Positions 15,828 through 25,339 of a DNA stretch of 38,893 nt are shown here, in pieces. The position numbers were made by a program, and so were the translations under genes. A model generated the notes under the pieces. It made no database searches, was not told the origin of the DNA, and was given only the letters and a program-made list of their open reading frames with translations. Each line of letters begins with the position of its first letter. Within the stretch, counting starts at the first letter, position 1. The DNA comes from Donghicola mangrovi. Lineage in GTDB: Bacteria > Pseudomonadota > Alphaproteobacteria > Rhodobacterales > Rhodobacteraceae. The stretch spans positions 1-38,893 of the forward strand of contig NZ_JABCJE010000019.1 of NCBI RefSeq assembly GCF_013377535.1, written 5' to 3'.

Positions 15828-16901
15828 TTATTGCGGAATCGAGCCTTCGATCCCTTCGACGTAGAAGTTCATGCCTGCCAGAGTGCCGTCATCTGCGGTC
15901 TCGCCCTCGGCCAGCCATGCGCTGCCGTCCTGCTTGTTCAGCGGGCCGGTGAAGGGGTGGTAGGCGCCCGATGCGATCGAGTCTTTCAGCGCCAGAGCGG
16001 CTTCTTTGACGTCGGCGGGAACGGCGTCGGTGATCTCGCCGATGCCAACCATGCCTGCGCCGATGCCAGCCCAGGTGTCAGTGCTGGTCCAGGTGCCGTC
16101 GATGATCGCTTGGGTGCGCTCGATGTAGTAGGGGCCCCAGTTGTCGATGATCGAGGAGATGCGCGGTGCGGGCGCGTATTCGATCATGTCCGACGCCTGA
16201 CCAAAGGTGAAGACGTTGCCCTTTTCCTGAGCCGCAGCCTGAGGCGCGGTTGAGTCGGTGTGCTGCAGGATCACGTCTGCGCCCTGTTCGATCAGAACTT
16301 TGGCTGCGTCAGCTTCTTTGGCGGGGTCGAACCAGGTGTAAGCCCAGACGATCTTGAACTGGACGTCGGGGTTGACCTTTTTCGCCTGAATGTAGGCGCT
16401 GTTGATGCCGCGGATCACTTCGGGGATCGGGAACGAGCCGATGTAACCGATGATGTTCGACTTGGTCATTTTGCCGGCCAGCAGGCCTTCGACAGCGCGG
16501 CCTTCGTAGAAGCGGGCCGAGTAGGTCGACACGTTATCCGCGCGTTTGTAGCCGGTGGCGTGCTCGAACTTCACGTTCGGGAATTTGGCCGCGACGTTGA
16601 TGGTCGGGTCCATGTAACCGAACGAAGTGGTAAAGATCAGGTCGGCGCCGCCAAGCGCCATCTGGGTGATCGCGCGCTCGGCGTCGGCACCTTCGGGGAC
16701 GGACTCAACAAAGGTGGTCTCGACCTGATCGCCGAAATGCTCTTCGACAGCCAGACGGGCGGTGTTGTGCTCGTGGGTCCAGCCGCCATCGCCGATGGGG
16801 CCTACGTAGATGAAGCCGACCTTGGTCTTGTCCGCCGCCATCGCGCCGGTTGCAACGCCAAGCGCCAGAGCGGCGGTGGCCAGATGCTGCATGAGTTTCA
16901 T
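15828..16901 (-). CDS. BMP/PnrA-family ABC transporter substrate-binding protein
   Basis: A 357-residue periplasmic protein with a signal peptide (MKLMQHLATAALALGVATGAMAA). The mature start KTKVGFIYVGPIGDGGWTHEHN is diagnostic of the BMP family, which binds purine nucleosides and related ligands. Further family segments are ITQMALGGADLIFTTSFGYMD, NVSTYSARFYEGRAVEGLLAG and VILQHTDSTAPQAAAQEKG. It starts after CAGGAG, 36 bp downstream of the second permease gene, and is the last gene of the operon, so its level may be set separately. The upstream xdh genes suggest the ligand is xanthine, hypoxanthine or a purine nucleoside. Confidence 0.93.
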   Translation of the reverse strand: MKLMQHLATAALALGVATGAMAADKTKVGFIYVGPIGDGGWTHEHNTARLAVEEHFGDQVETTFVESVPEGADAERAITQMALGGADLIFTTSFGYMDPTINVAAKFPNVKFEHATGYKRADNVSTYSARFYEGRAVEGLLAGKMTKSNIIGYIGSFPIPEVIRGINSAYIQAKKVNPDVQFKIVWAYTWFDPAKEADAAKVLIEQGADVILQHTDSTAPQAAAQEKGNVFTFGQASDMIEYAPAPRISSIIDNWGPYYIERTQAIIDGTWTSTDTWAGIGAGMVGIGEITDAVPADVKEAALALKDSIASGAYHPFTGPLNKQDGSAWLAEGETADDGTLAGMNFYVEGIEGSIPQ

Positions 16902-16937
16902 TCTGATTAACTCCTGTTGGTGGTCTTTTTGTTGCCC

Positions 16938-17858
16938 CTAGTGAGAGGCGTGGAACGGTCGGCCCAAAGAGGCCGGAGCGCGGGAACGATCCGCGGACAT
17001 GATAACCAACACGATGATGGTTATCAGATAAGGTGACATTGCCAAATACTCTACAGGGATGGCGGCCCCTGCGGCTTGCAGGTTCAGCTGCAGCACGTTG
17101 ACGCCCCCAAAGAGGTAGGCCCCCATGACGACGCGGCCCGGTTTCCAGCTGGCGAACACCACCAGCGCAAGGGAGATCCAGCCGATGCCAGCGGTCATGC
17201 CTTCGGTCCACTGGGGGACGCGGACAAGGCTCAGGTATGCGCCGCCAAGGCCCGCGCAGGCCCCGCCAAAGGCAATCGCGGCAAAGCGGATGCGGACGAC
17301 CTTGTAGCCCAGAGCGTGGGCCGCATCGTGGTTTTCCCCGACCGCGCGCAGGATCAGGCCTGCGCGGGTGCGCGCCAGAAAAAACCAGATCGCCACGGCC
17401 AGCAGCAGGCCCACATAGACCATCGCGTCATGCACAAACAGGATGCGGCCGATCACGGGCAGATCCGTCAGCATCCCCAGATCCAGCTTGGGGGTCGAGG
17501 GTGGCTTGACGCCCACATAGCCCTGACCCAGCAGCGCCGACAGGCCCAGACCGAACAGCGTCAGCGCCAGACCGGAGGCCACTTGGTTCGCCAGAAAAAC
17601 CTGCGTCAGCAGGGCAAACAGCATCGACAGCAGCGCCCCCGCAACGGCGGCCCCGATAAAGCCCATGGTGGGCGATCCGGTTTCGACGGCCACGATAAAT
17701 CCCGCCACCGCGCCGGTGATCATCATCCCCTCGACGCCAAGGTTCAGAACGCCCGCGCGCTCGACAATCAGCTCGCCAAGGGCGGCGAACAGAACCGGCG
17801 TCGCGGCGACCATCAGGCTGGCCAGCAGCAGGATCGGGTTGATCGAGGACAGGTCCAT
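16938..17858 (-). CDS. ABC transporter permease (BMP/purine-type), subunit 2
   Basis: A 306-residue membrane protein with about eight to nine hydrophobic segments. The ATG at 17858 overlaps the TGA of the preceding permease gene by one base, and its start MDLSSINPILLLASLMVAATPVLFAALGELIVERAG is standard for the second permease of BMP transporters. The conserved GVLNLGVEGMMITGAVAGF segment and the cytoplasmic loop AVGENHDAAHALGYKVVRIRFAAIAFGGA (ATPase contact) are present. A longer upstream open frame is only antisense or shifted reading of the preceding gene. It forms a heterodimer with the neighbouring permease. Confidence 0.93.
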   Translation of the reverse strand: MDLSSINPILLLASLMVAATPVLFAALGELIVERAGVLNLGVEGMMITGAVAGFIVAVETGSPTMGFIGAAVAGALLSMLFALLTQVFLANQVASGLALTLFGLGLSALLGQGYVGVKPPSTPKLDLGMLTDLPVIGRILFVHDAMVYVGLLLAVAIWFFLARTRAGLILRAVGENHDAAHALGYKVVRIRFAAIAFGGACAGLGGAYLSLVRVPQWTEGMTAGIGWISLALVVFASWKPGRVVMGAYLFGGVNVLQLNLQAAGAAIPVEYLAMSPYLITIIVLVIMSADRSRAPASLGRPFHASH

Positions 17859-18940
17859 CACACGGCCTCCTTGGCTGCGGGGCGAATGCGGTAGTTGGTT
17901 AACAGGTCCATGGCCAGCAGGAAGAACAGTAGCATCCCTTGGAAGACTTGGATCGCGGCTAGGGGCAGGCCCATCTGGCTCTGGGTGATTTCCCCGCCGA
18001 TATAGGTCAGCGCCATCAAGAGACCGGCCAACAGAATGCCGACAGGGTTCAGACGGCCCAAGAAGGCCACGATGATCGCGGTAAAGCCGTAGCCCACGTT
18101 GAAGTCGATGCTGACCTGACCCGCAGGGCCAGAGATTTCGAACATCCCCGCCATGCCGGCCAGCGCCCCCGAAATGCCCATGCAGATCAGGACCATGCGG
18201 GTGGGGTTCACGCCCGCGAACTTGGCCGCGCGAGGGGCCAGACCCGACATCCGCAGGTGAAAGCCGAACATGTGGCGGCTCAGGACCACATAGGCGAAAA
18301 TGACCGAGATCAGCGCCGCCACAACGCCCCAATGCATGCCCGTTCCGGCAATCAGCTCGGCGTTATTGGCGCTGGGGTATTGCTGCAAGTTGCGCGAGCC
18401 CGGAAAGCCCATGCCCTCGGGGTTCTTCATCAGCCCCAGCGCCATCGAGGCCAACAGTTGCTCGGCCACATAGACCAGCATCAGCGACACAAGGATTTCG
18501 TTGGTGCCAAACCGCGTCTTTAGGAACGCAGGGATCAGCCCCCAGAGTGCACCGCCAATCGCCCCCGCGATAACCATCAGCGGGAACAGGATTGGCAATT
18601 CCATCGGGTAGACCGCCAGCGCCAGACCGGCCGCACACAGGGCGCCGATGATGTACTGGCCTTCGGCGCCGATGTTCCAGATGCCCGCGCGGAACCCTAG
18701 GCTAAGGCCGATCGCGATCAGGATCAGCGGGCCTGCTTTGACCAGCAATTGCGGGCGGTAGTAGAACGAATATTCCCCGAACAGCGGCTCATAGAAGATT
18801 TTCTCGATCGCCAGAAACGGGTTCACATTCAGGACCGCGAACAGCGCGCCGCCGAAAATCATGGTCAACACGACCGCCACAATGGGTGCGCCCCAGTTCC
18901 ATTTGGCCGAAGGGGTCGGGCGTTTTTCGATCTTAAACAT
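17858..18940 (-). CDS. ABC transporter permease (BMP/purine-type), subunit 1
   Basis: A 360-residue membrane protein with a short cytoplasmic N-terminus (MFKIEKRPTPSAKWNW) and about nine to ten hydrophobic segments. The ATG at 18940 has GGAGG seven bases upstream and overlaps the end of the ATPase gene (ATGTTTAA). GFRAGIWNIGAEGQYIIGALCA is the conserved motif of this permease type, and GLAPRAAKFAGVNPTRM is the likely ATPase-contact loop. With the second permease it forms the transmembrane pore. Confidence 0.93.
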   Translation of the reverse strand: MFKIEKRPTPSAKWNWGAPIVAVVLTMIFGGALFAVLNVNPFLAIEKIFYEPLFGEYSFYYRPQLLVKAGPLILIAIGLSLGFRAGIWNIGAEGQYIIGALCAAGLALAVYPMELPILFPLMVIAGAIGGALWGLIPAFLKTRFGTNEILVSLMLVYVAEQLLASMALGLMKNPEGMGFPGSRNLQQYPSANNAELIAGTGMHWGVVAALISVIFAYVVLSRHMFGFHLRMSGLAPRAAKFAGVNPTRMVLICMGISGALAGMAGMFEISGPAGQVSIDFNVGYGFTAIIVAFLGRLNPVGILLAGLLMALTYIGGEITQSQMGLPLAAIQVFQGMLLFFLLAMDLLTNYRIRPAAKEAV

Positions 18941-20450
18941 GGGCGGCCTCCATGCCATGTGCGCCGCCCATCATCAGACCGATTTCCTCGATCGTCAGGC
19001 CCGCAGCAGGGCGGGCATGGGTCAGGCGCCCTTCGTTCAGAGCGGCGAAGCGGTCGCTGATTTCCATAAGTTCGTCAAGGTCTTGGCTGATGCAAATGAT
19101 CGCAGCCCCTTTGGCGGCCAAGTCCAGCAGGGCCTGACGGATCGCTGCCGCCGCACTGGCATCAACGCCCCAAGTGGGCTGGTTCACGACCAGCACATGG
19201 GGGGCTTGCAGGACCTCTCGGCCGATGACAAATTTCTGCAGGTTCCCGCCCGACAAGGCCCGAGCCGCCACATGGGGGCCGGGGGTGCGCACGTCGAACT
19301 GGTGAATAACACGCTCGGCAAAGCCCTTGGTGGCGGCCCAGTTGATCCAGCCGCCTTTGGCCAGCCCCTGACGGGTCACACCGGTCATCAGAGCGTTTTC
19401 GGTCAGGCTCATGTCCGGCACGGCGGCATGGCCCAAGCGTTCCTCGGGCGCGGCCAGAAGGCCCATCTTGCGCCGCTGCGCCGGACCTAGATTGCCCACC
19501 GGACGACCGTCCAGCATGATCTGGCTGGGGGCGCACAGACGCTCGCCCGACAGGGCGGCCAAGAGTTCGTCCTGCCCGTTACCAGCCACGCCGCCGATCC
19601 CCAGAACCTCGCCTTTGTGCAGGGTCAGGGTGATGTCGCGCAGGCTGGTCCCGAACGCCTGAGCAGGGGCCAGATTCAGACCGCTGACATGCAGGGCAAC
19701 CTCTTCGGACACTTGCGAGACGCGCTTGGGCGGGGTCAGGCTGCTGCCCACCATCATCTCGGCCAGCTCTGCGGCGGTTTTCTGGGCAGGGATGCAGGTG
19801 GCCACCTTTTTCCCCAGCCGCAGGATCGTGGCGTTGTCACATAGGGCGCGAATTTCCTCGAGCTTGTGCGAGATATACAGGATCGCCGTCCCTTCGGCGG
19901 ACAGTTTGCGCAGGGTGCGGAACAGGATCTCGACCTCTTGGGGGGTTAGAACGCTGGTCGGCTCGTCCATGATGAGTAGCTTGGGGTCCTGAAGCAGACA
20001 GCGAATAATCTCGACCCGCTGGCGTTCGCCCGCTGACAGATCGCCCACCGTCCGGTGCGGGTCCAAGGGCAGGCCATAGGCATCCGACACCGACCGGATT
20101 TTCGAGGCCAGCTCGCCCGTAGAGGGCGGGTTGTCCATCCCCAGCGCCACGTTTTCAGCCACCGTCAGCGCATCGAACAGCGAAAAATGCTGGAACACCA
20201 TCGCCACACCCGCCGCCCGCGCCGCATTGGGGCTGGCAGGGGTATAGGGCGCGCCGTTCAGCGCCATCCGGCCGCTGTCGGGGCTAACCAACCCGTAAAT
20301 CATCTTGACCAGAGTGGACTTGCCCGCGCCGTTTTCGCCAAGCAGGGCGTGGACTTCGCCCGGCTGGATGTCAAAGCTTACGTCGTCATTGGCGACGACG
20401 CCCGGATAGGCCTTGGTCAGCCCAGAGAGAGTTAAGAGTGGCGTGCCCAC
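18933..20450 (-). CDS. ABC transporter ATP-binding protein, two cassettes (BMP/purine-type)
   Basis: A 505-residue tandem ATPase. Cassette 1 is canonical: Walker A GENGAGKS (38-45), signature LSAGERQ (138-144), Walker B LLIMDEPT (158-165). Cassette 2 is degenerate, as is usual for RbsA/YufO-type proteins: Walker A position GVAGNGQDE, signature LSGGNLQK, and Walker B VLVVNQPTWGVD with NQ in place of DE. It starts with GTG, 19 bases inside the end of xdhC, with no obvious Shine-Dalgarno, so translation probably depends on ribosomes finishing xdhC. It powers uptake by the two permeases and the BMP protein. Confidence 0.94.
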   Translation of the reverse strand: MGTPLLTLSGLTKAYPGVVANDDVSFDIQPGEVHALLGENGAGKSTLVKMIYGLVSPDSGRMALNGAPYTPASPNAARAAGVAMVFQHFSLFDALTVAENVALGMDNPPSTGELASKIRSVSDAYGLPLDPHRTVGDLSAGERQRVEIIRCLLQDPKLLIMDEPTSVLTPQEVEILFRTLRKLSAEGTAILYISHKLEEIRALCDNATILRLGKKVATCIPAQKTAAELAEMMVGSSLTPPKRVSQVSEEVALHVSGLNLAPAQAFGTSLRDITLTLHKGEVLGIGGVAGNGQDELLAALSGERLCAPSQIMLDGRPVGNLGPAQRRKMGLLAAPEERLGHAAVPDMSLTENALMTGVTRQGLAKGGWINWAATKGFAERVIHQFDVRTPGPHVAARALSGGNLQKFVIGREVLQAPHVLVVNQPTWGVDASAAAAIRQALLDLAAKGAAIICISQDLDELMEISDRFAALNEGRLTHARPAAGLTIEEIGLMMGGAHGMEAAHV

Positions 20451-21349
20451 TGCGTCCCGTCCCCGATTGTTATTTGATCATTTGGTGAAATCAGTAGCGC
20501 AGCAGCGACCCCAACGGCAATGGCTTGCGGGTGTTTCCCCAAGGCCGGATTACCGATCGGGCAGGTAATGCGCGAAATCTGGTCCTGTGCGTGCCCCAAG
20601 GTCAGCAGCCGCTTCTGGAAACGGGCCCATTTGGTGCCCGATCCGATCAGCCCGCAAAAGCCGAAGCCCCGCGTCAGCAGCCCGTGGCACAGGGCCAGAT
20701 CCAGATCGTGACTGTAGGTCAGGATCAGGTGCATGGCGTTTTCCGGGGCATGAGGGGCCAGCCGCTCGGGCTCTGCCGCGATCAGTTGGTCCACGCCCTC
20801 GGGGATCGCATCAGGAAAGCGGCTTGCCGCCGTGTCGACCCACGTGATGGCAAAGTCGGGTAGGGGGACCATGGTGTGCACCACCGCGCGCCCCACATGC
20901 CCCGCGCCCCAGACCCACAGGGGCCTTTGGGCGGGCGCGATATATTCGGCGAACCAGCCTTGGGACAGGCCCTCGGTCGCGGGGGCATGGCCGCCCGTCA
21001 CACCGGGCAGGGGCCGCGCCCACAGACCCGTTTGAGGCAGGGCATCCGCCCGCGCCGCATCGAACACCTCGGTCAGAACACGCACGGACCCACCGCAGCA
21101 TTGCCCCAGCGCCGGCCCCAAGGGGTACACCCGCGCCAGATCGCCGCCACCGTCCAAGGCCTGACGCGCCGCCTCTGCCGCATCAAACTCCAGCCGTCCG
21201 CCGCCGATGGTGCCGCTTTGCCCGCCGTTCCAGACCAGCATTTCGGTCCCCGCGCCGCGCGGCACCGATCCCCGCACCTCGAGGATCACAACCCGCGCCA
21301 CCCGCCCGTGTTCGGCGATCGCGCGGTCCAAGGCCTCTCGGTCAAGCAT
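20432..21349 (-). CDS. xdhC: xanthine dehydrogenase accessory protein XdhC
   Basis: A 305-residue chaperone that binds molybdenum cofactor, promotes its sulfuration and inserts it into XdhB. Visible features are VVILEVRGSVPRGAGTEMLVW near the N-terminus, GTIGGGRLEF, the cysteine pair in GQCCGGSVRVL, and a Rossmann-type segment LWVWGAGHVGRAVVHTMVPLP. The ATG overlaps the end of xdhB by eight bases; its own end overlaps the ATPase gene by 19 bases. Length and order match xdhABC operons of Rhodobacter-type bacteria. Confidence 0.95.
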   Translation of the reverse strand: MLDREALDRAIAEHGRVARVVILEVRGSVPRGAGTEMLVWNGGQSGTIGGGRLEFDAAEAARQALDGGGDLARVYPLGPALGQCCGGSVRVLTEVFDAARADALPQTGLWARPLPGVTGGHAPATEGLSQGWFAEYIAPAQRPLWVWGAGHVGRAVVHTMVPLPDFAITWVDTAASRFPDAIPEGVDQLIAAEPERLAPHAPENAMHLILTYSHDLDLALCHGLLTRGFGFCGLIGSGTKWARFQKRLLTLGHAQDQISRITCPIGNPALGKHPQAIAVGVAAALLISPNDQITIGDGTQWARHS

Positions 21350-23696
21350 CGCCGCGCACCCGCATCACGGCTTTCAGCACCCGCTCGGGCGTCGCAGGGG
21401 CATCCAACGCCGGATAAGCCGCGCCGCAGGCCGCAACCGCATCGGACAGGGCCATCAGCACCGAAATCCCCAAGCAGAACGGCGGCTCACCCACCGCTTT
21501 GGAGCGGTGAATGGTGGCCTCGGGGTTGTCGCCCTCGAACAGAGCCACGTTAAATACCTTGGGCCGATCCGATGCCGCCGGAATTTTATAGGTCGAGGGC
21601 GCATGGGTGCGCAGCCGCCCCTTGTCGTCCCACACCAGTTCCTCGGTGGTCAGCCAGCCCGCGCCCTGCACAAAGCCGCCTTCGATCTGCCCGATGTCCA
21701 GTGCAGGGTTCAGACTGCGCCCCGCGTCATGCAGGATATCCGTCCGCAGAACCTTATACTCGCCGGTCAGCGTATCAATCACCACTTCGGAACATGCCGC
21801 CCCATAGGCAAAGTAATAGAACGGCCGCCCGTTGCCCTTGATCCGGTCCCAACTGATGTCGGGGGTCTTGTAGAACCCGGTGGCCGACAGACTGACGCGC
21901 CCCTCATAGCATTCCTTTGCCGCCGCGCAGAACGTCATCTCGTCCGCGCCGACCCGCACCAAACCACCCTCGAACACCACATCCGCCGGCTCACCCTGCC
22001 GAACTGCCGCCAGATGATCCGCCATCCGCGCCCGCAACGCCTCGCACGCCGCCAACACAGCCATCCCGTTCAGGTCCGACCCCGAAGAGGCCGCCGTAGC
22101 CGAGGTATTGGGAACCTTCGACGTATCAGTCGCGGTTAACCGAACCTGCTCCAGCCCGATCCCGAACACGCCCGAGGCAACCTGAGCCACCTTCTGATAC
22201 AGGCCCTGACCCATCTCGGTCCCGCCATGGTTCAAGGCAACGGACCCGTCCTGATACACATGCACCAAAGCCCCCGCCTGATTAAGATGGCTGAGGGTAA
22301 AGGAAATCCCGAACTTCACCGGCGTGATCGCCATCCCCCGCTTCAACACAGGGCTCCCCGCGTTCCATTCGGCCACAGCCACGCGCCGCGCCTCATAGTC
22401 ACAACGCGCTGCCAGATCAGCGGTCAGCCCGTGCAGAACAAAGTCCGTGACCTCCTGCCCATAGGGGGTCACCTGCTTCTTCTTGGTCAAAATACTCTCG
22501 GGGGGCAGCGGCGCAGCCGCGCGGGGGGCAGACAGCCCCCCGTCTGCGCTCTCCATCTCGGCGTAATAGTTGACCTTGCGCACCTCCAGCGGGTCCAAGC
22601 CCAAATGGTGCGCAATCTGGTCCATCACCCGCTCGACCCCGACAATCCCCTGCGGCCCGCCAAAGCCCCGAAACGCGGTCGCGCTCTGGGTGTTGGTCCG
22701 CAGACGGTGGCTCTCGATCCGGATGTTCTCGAAGAAATAGGCGTTGTCTGCATGCAGCATCGCCCGATCCGCCACGGGCAAACTCAGGTCCTGCGCCCAA
22801 CCGCAGCGGGTGTAGTGCACAAACTCGATCCCCTGCACACGGCCCGCATGGTCGAACCCCGCGCGATAGCTGATGCGGAAATCGTGCCGCTTGCCGGTGA
22901 TCACCATGTCGTCGTCGCGGTCATAGCGCATCTTGCAGGGCTTGCCGGTCAGGCTGGCGGCCACAGCGCAGGCTACGGCCAAGGCGTTCCCTTGGCTTTC
23001 TTTACCGCCAAAGCCGCCGCCCATCCGGCGCACCTCGACCTTGACCCCGTGCATCGGCAGGCCAAGCGCGTCGGCCACCTTGTGCTGGATTTCGCTGGGG
23101 TGCTGGGTCGAGGAATGCACAACCATATCCCCGTCATCCTGCGGCAAGGCCAGTGCGGCCTGACCTTCCAGGTAGAAATGCTCTTGCCCGCCCATGTCGA
23201 TCACTCCGTCGATCACATGGGCACTGGCGTCAATCGCGCCCGAGGCATCGCCGCGGGTGTAAACACGCGGGCCTTCTTCGAAGCGGCTGTTGGCGGCCAT
23301 CGCCTCTTCGATGGTGAGGATCGCGGGCTTGGTGTCATAGGTCACTTCGGCCAAGCGGGCGGCTTTGCGCGCTGCGGTGTGGCTGGTGGCGACCACCGCG
23401 AACAGGGGCTGGCCCACGTAATGGACGGTGCCCGTGGCCAGCAATGGTTCGTCATGGATCGACGGAGACACATCGTTGGCGTGGGGCAGGTCATTGGCGG
23501 TCAGCACGGCGATCACACCTTCGCTGGCACGAACGGCGGTCAGGTCCATCGCGGTGATGGTGCCGTGGGCAATAGTGGACTGCCCGAAGGCCAGATGTAG
23601 GCAGCCGGCGGGCGTCGGAATGTCATCCACATAGCGGGCCGCGCCGGTCACATGCAGGCGGGCGCTGTCGTGCGGGGTGGGGCGGTGGACGCTCAT
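21342..23696 (-). CDS. xdhB: xanthine dehydrogenase large (molybdopterin) subunit
   Basis: A 784-residue catalytic subunit. It hydroxylates hypoxanthine to xanthine and xanthine to urate at the Mo centre. The ATG at 23696 overlaps the xdhA stop (ATGA), which fixes the start; longer upstream reading is not coding. Conserved parts are [11 protein letters not shown] near residue 17, [65 protein letters not shown] and [11 protein letters not shown] with the catalytic glutamate. It forms a heterotetramer with XdhA. Confidence 0.96.
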   Translation of the reverse strand: MSVHRPTPHDSARLHVTGAARYVDDIPTPAGCLHLAFGQSTIAHGTITAMDLTAVRASEGVIAVLTANDLPHANDVSPSIHDEPLLATGTVHYVGQPLFAVVATSHTAARKAARLAEVTYDTKPAILTIEEAMAANSRFEEGPRVYTRGDASGAIDASAHVIDGVIDMGGQEHFYLEGQAALALPQDDGDMVVHSSTQHPSEIQHKVADALGLPMHGVKVEVRRMGGGFGGKESQGNALAVACAVAASLTGKPCKMRYDRDDDMVITGKRHDFRISYRAGFDHAGRVQGIEFVHYTRCGWAQDLSLPVADRAMLHADNAYFFENIRIESHRLRTNTQSATAFRGFGGPQGIVGVERVMDQIAHHLGLDPLEVRKVNYYAEMESADGGLSAPRAAAPLPPESILTKKKQVTPYGQEVTDFVLHGLTADLAARCDYEARRVAVAEWNAGSPVLKRGMAITPVKFGISFTLSHLNQAGALVHVYQDGSVALNHGGTEMGQGLYQKVAQVASGVFGIGLEQVRLTATDTSKVPNTSATAASSGSDLNGMAVLAACEALRARMADHLAAVRQGEPADVVFEGGLVRVGADEMTFCAAAKECYEGRVSLSATGFYKTPDISWDRIKGNGRPFYYFAYGAACSEVVIDTLTGEYKVLRTDILHDAGRSLNPALDIGQIEGGFVQGAGWLTTEELVWDDKGRLRTHAPSTYKIPAASDRPKVFNVALFEGDNPEATIHRSKAVGEPPFCLGISVLMALSDAVAACGAAYPALDAPATPERVLKAVMRVRGDA

Positions 23697-25060
23697 AGCT
23701 CGACCTCCAGCACGCTGGTGGGGATGCCTTGGGTCTCGGTGAAATAGCGGGTCAGCAGGTTGCGGGCGACCTCGAGCCGGTAATCCGCACTGGCGCGCAT
23801 GTCCGACAGGGGGGTGAAGTCCTGTGCCCAAGCGTCCCGCGCTGCGTGAATGGTGCCTATGGTCCAAGGCTGGCCGATCAGCGCCTTTTCGACTGTGCTG
23901 GCGCGTTTCGGGATGCCCGCCATGCCGCCAAAGGCGATGCGGGCACTGGCAATGACGCCCCCCTGAACGGTGATGTTGAATGCGCCGCACAGGGCCGAGA
24001 TATCCTGATCGAAGCGTTTCGAAATCTTGTAGACCTTCAGGTCAGGCGCACCGAGGGGAAGGGTGATCCCTTCGACGAACTCACCGGGGTGGCGATCCTG
24101 TTTTCCGTAGTCGATAAAGAAATCCTCTAGCGCGATGGTGCGGCGGGTGTCGCCTTGGCGCATGTGCAGCTTGGTGCCGAGGGCGATCAGCGCGGGCGGA
24201 CTGTCACCGATGGGCGAGCCGTTCGCGATATTCCCGCCGATGGTCGCGGCCGACCGTACTTGGGTCGAGCCATAGCGGCGCAGCATCTCGGCAAAAGAAG
24301 GGTAGTGGGGGGCGATGGCTTCTCGCAGGGTTTCGACGGTGACGCCAGCGCCGACATTCATTTCGGTGTCGGTCACGGTGATCTGTTGCAGGTCCTTGCA
24401 TGCGTGCAGAAAGACTACAGGCCCCAGATCGCGCATCTGTTTGGTGACCCACAGGCCCACATCGGTGCCGCCTGCGATGATGCGGGTGTCCGGATTGGCG
24501 ATCAGGATCGCGGCCAGTTCATCGCTGCTGCGGGGCAGTTCAGGATCGGCAGGCAGAGCCGCCAAGGCCGCGCGGTCCGCACCCACCCAATCGGGCTCAG
24601 GCGCATCCACCGCAGCCTCGGCCGCACGGATGATCGGGGCATAGCCGGTGCAGCGACAGAGGTTCCCCGCCAGACGGTCGTCAAAATCTGTAGCGCCGGT
24701 CGCATGGGCCGTCGCCATCGAGGCGATGAACCCCGGTGTGCAGAACCCGCATTGGCTGCCGTGGTGATCGACCATCGCCTGCTGCACGGGATGCAGGGCG
24801 CCATCATTGGCGCGGATGCCTTCGACGGTGCGGATGGCTTTGCCCGCGATCTGGGGCATGAACAGGATACAAGCGTTCAGGGCGCGGGGACCGTTTTCGT
24901 CCTGCACCATCACGGTGCACGCGCCACAGTCGCCTTCGTTGCAGCCTTCTTTGGTGCCAGTCAGATGTTGGTTCAGTCGCAGCCAGTCGAGCAGAGTCGC
25001 GGTGGGCGGGGTCTCTGCGGTCACGGTCTCTCCGTTCAGAAGAAACGTGGTTTTCATCAT
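23693..25060 (-). CDS. xdhA: xanthine dehydrogenase small (Fe-S/FAD) subunit
   Basis: A 455-residue subunit with two [2Fe-2S] clusters and FAD. Plant-type cluster ligands are C40, C45, C48 and C64 (CNEGDCGAC), and the second cluster uses C104, C107, C135 and C137 (CGFC, CRC). The FAD domain shows AGGTD (196-200) and [14 protein letters not shown] near 274-287. It passes electrons from the Mo centre to NAD. It is the first gene of the operon, divergent from dnaE across 279 bp. Two ATG codons in a row (25060 and 25057) are possible starts; the upstream ribosome site is weak. Confidence 0.96.
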   Translation of the reverse strand: MMKTTFLLNGETVTAETPPTATLLDWLRLNQHLTGTKEGCNEGDCGACTVMVQDENGPRALNACILFMPQIAGKAIRTVEGIRANDGALHPVQQAMVDHHGSQCGFCTPGFIASMATAHATGATDFDDRLAGNLCRCTGYAPIIRAAEAAVDAPEPDWVGADRAALAALPADPELPRSSDELAAILIANPDTRIIAGGTDVGLWVTKQMRDLGPVVFLHACKDLQQITVTDTEMNVGAGVTVETLREAIAPHYPSFAEMLRRYGSTQVRSAATIGGNIANGSPIGDSPPALIALGTKLHMRQGDTRRTIALEDFFIDYGKQDRHPGEFVEGITLPLGAPDLKVYKISKRFDQDISALCGAFNITVQGGVIASARIAFGGMAGIPKRASTVEKALIGQPWTIGTIHAARDAWAQDFTPLSDMRASADYRLEVARNLLTRYFTETQGIPTSVLEVEL

Positions 25061-25228
25061 GGGTTCTTAGGGCCGCTTTACCGTGGCTTGCCGTGGTGGC
25101 GCGTCTTCGATGCGGCGTAGAAGACGTGCGGGCTTTGGTTCAGGAAAGCGTAAAGGCGGGCGGTTTGACAAGACTGTCTGTGCACGGATGCGTGATTTTC
25201 CTGCATTTGCCTGCGGATTGGGCAGGCT

Positions 25229-25298
25229 GGGGCAGAGGGGGCGCTGCCCCCGTCCGCCTATGGCGGCCTCCCCCGGGGTATTTGGTGCCAAGATGAAG
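25229..25298 (+). repeat. structured intergenic repeat, dispersed motif copy 2
   Basis: Three short palindromes lie in a row: GGGGGC/GCCCCC (25237-25251), CCGCC/GGCGG (25254-25266) and CCCCGGGG (25271-25278). They run into GGGTATTTGGTGCCAAGATG (25276-25295) and then AAG. This copy lies in the leader between xdhA and dnaE. GC-rich palindromes followed by GTATTT...CCAAGA are, from memory, a recurrent intergenic pattern in Rhodobacterales. The rest of the 25061-25339 spacer shows no gene. Confidence 0.6.
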
Positions 25299-25339
25299 AG
25301 GGGTTTTCGCGGTGCGGGGGCGGGGGTAGTGTCGGCCTC

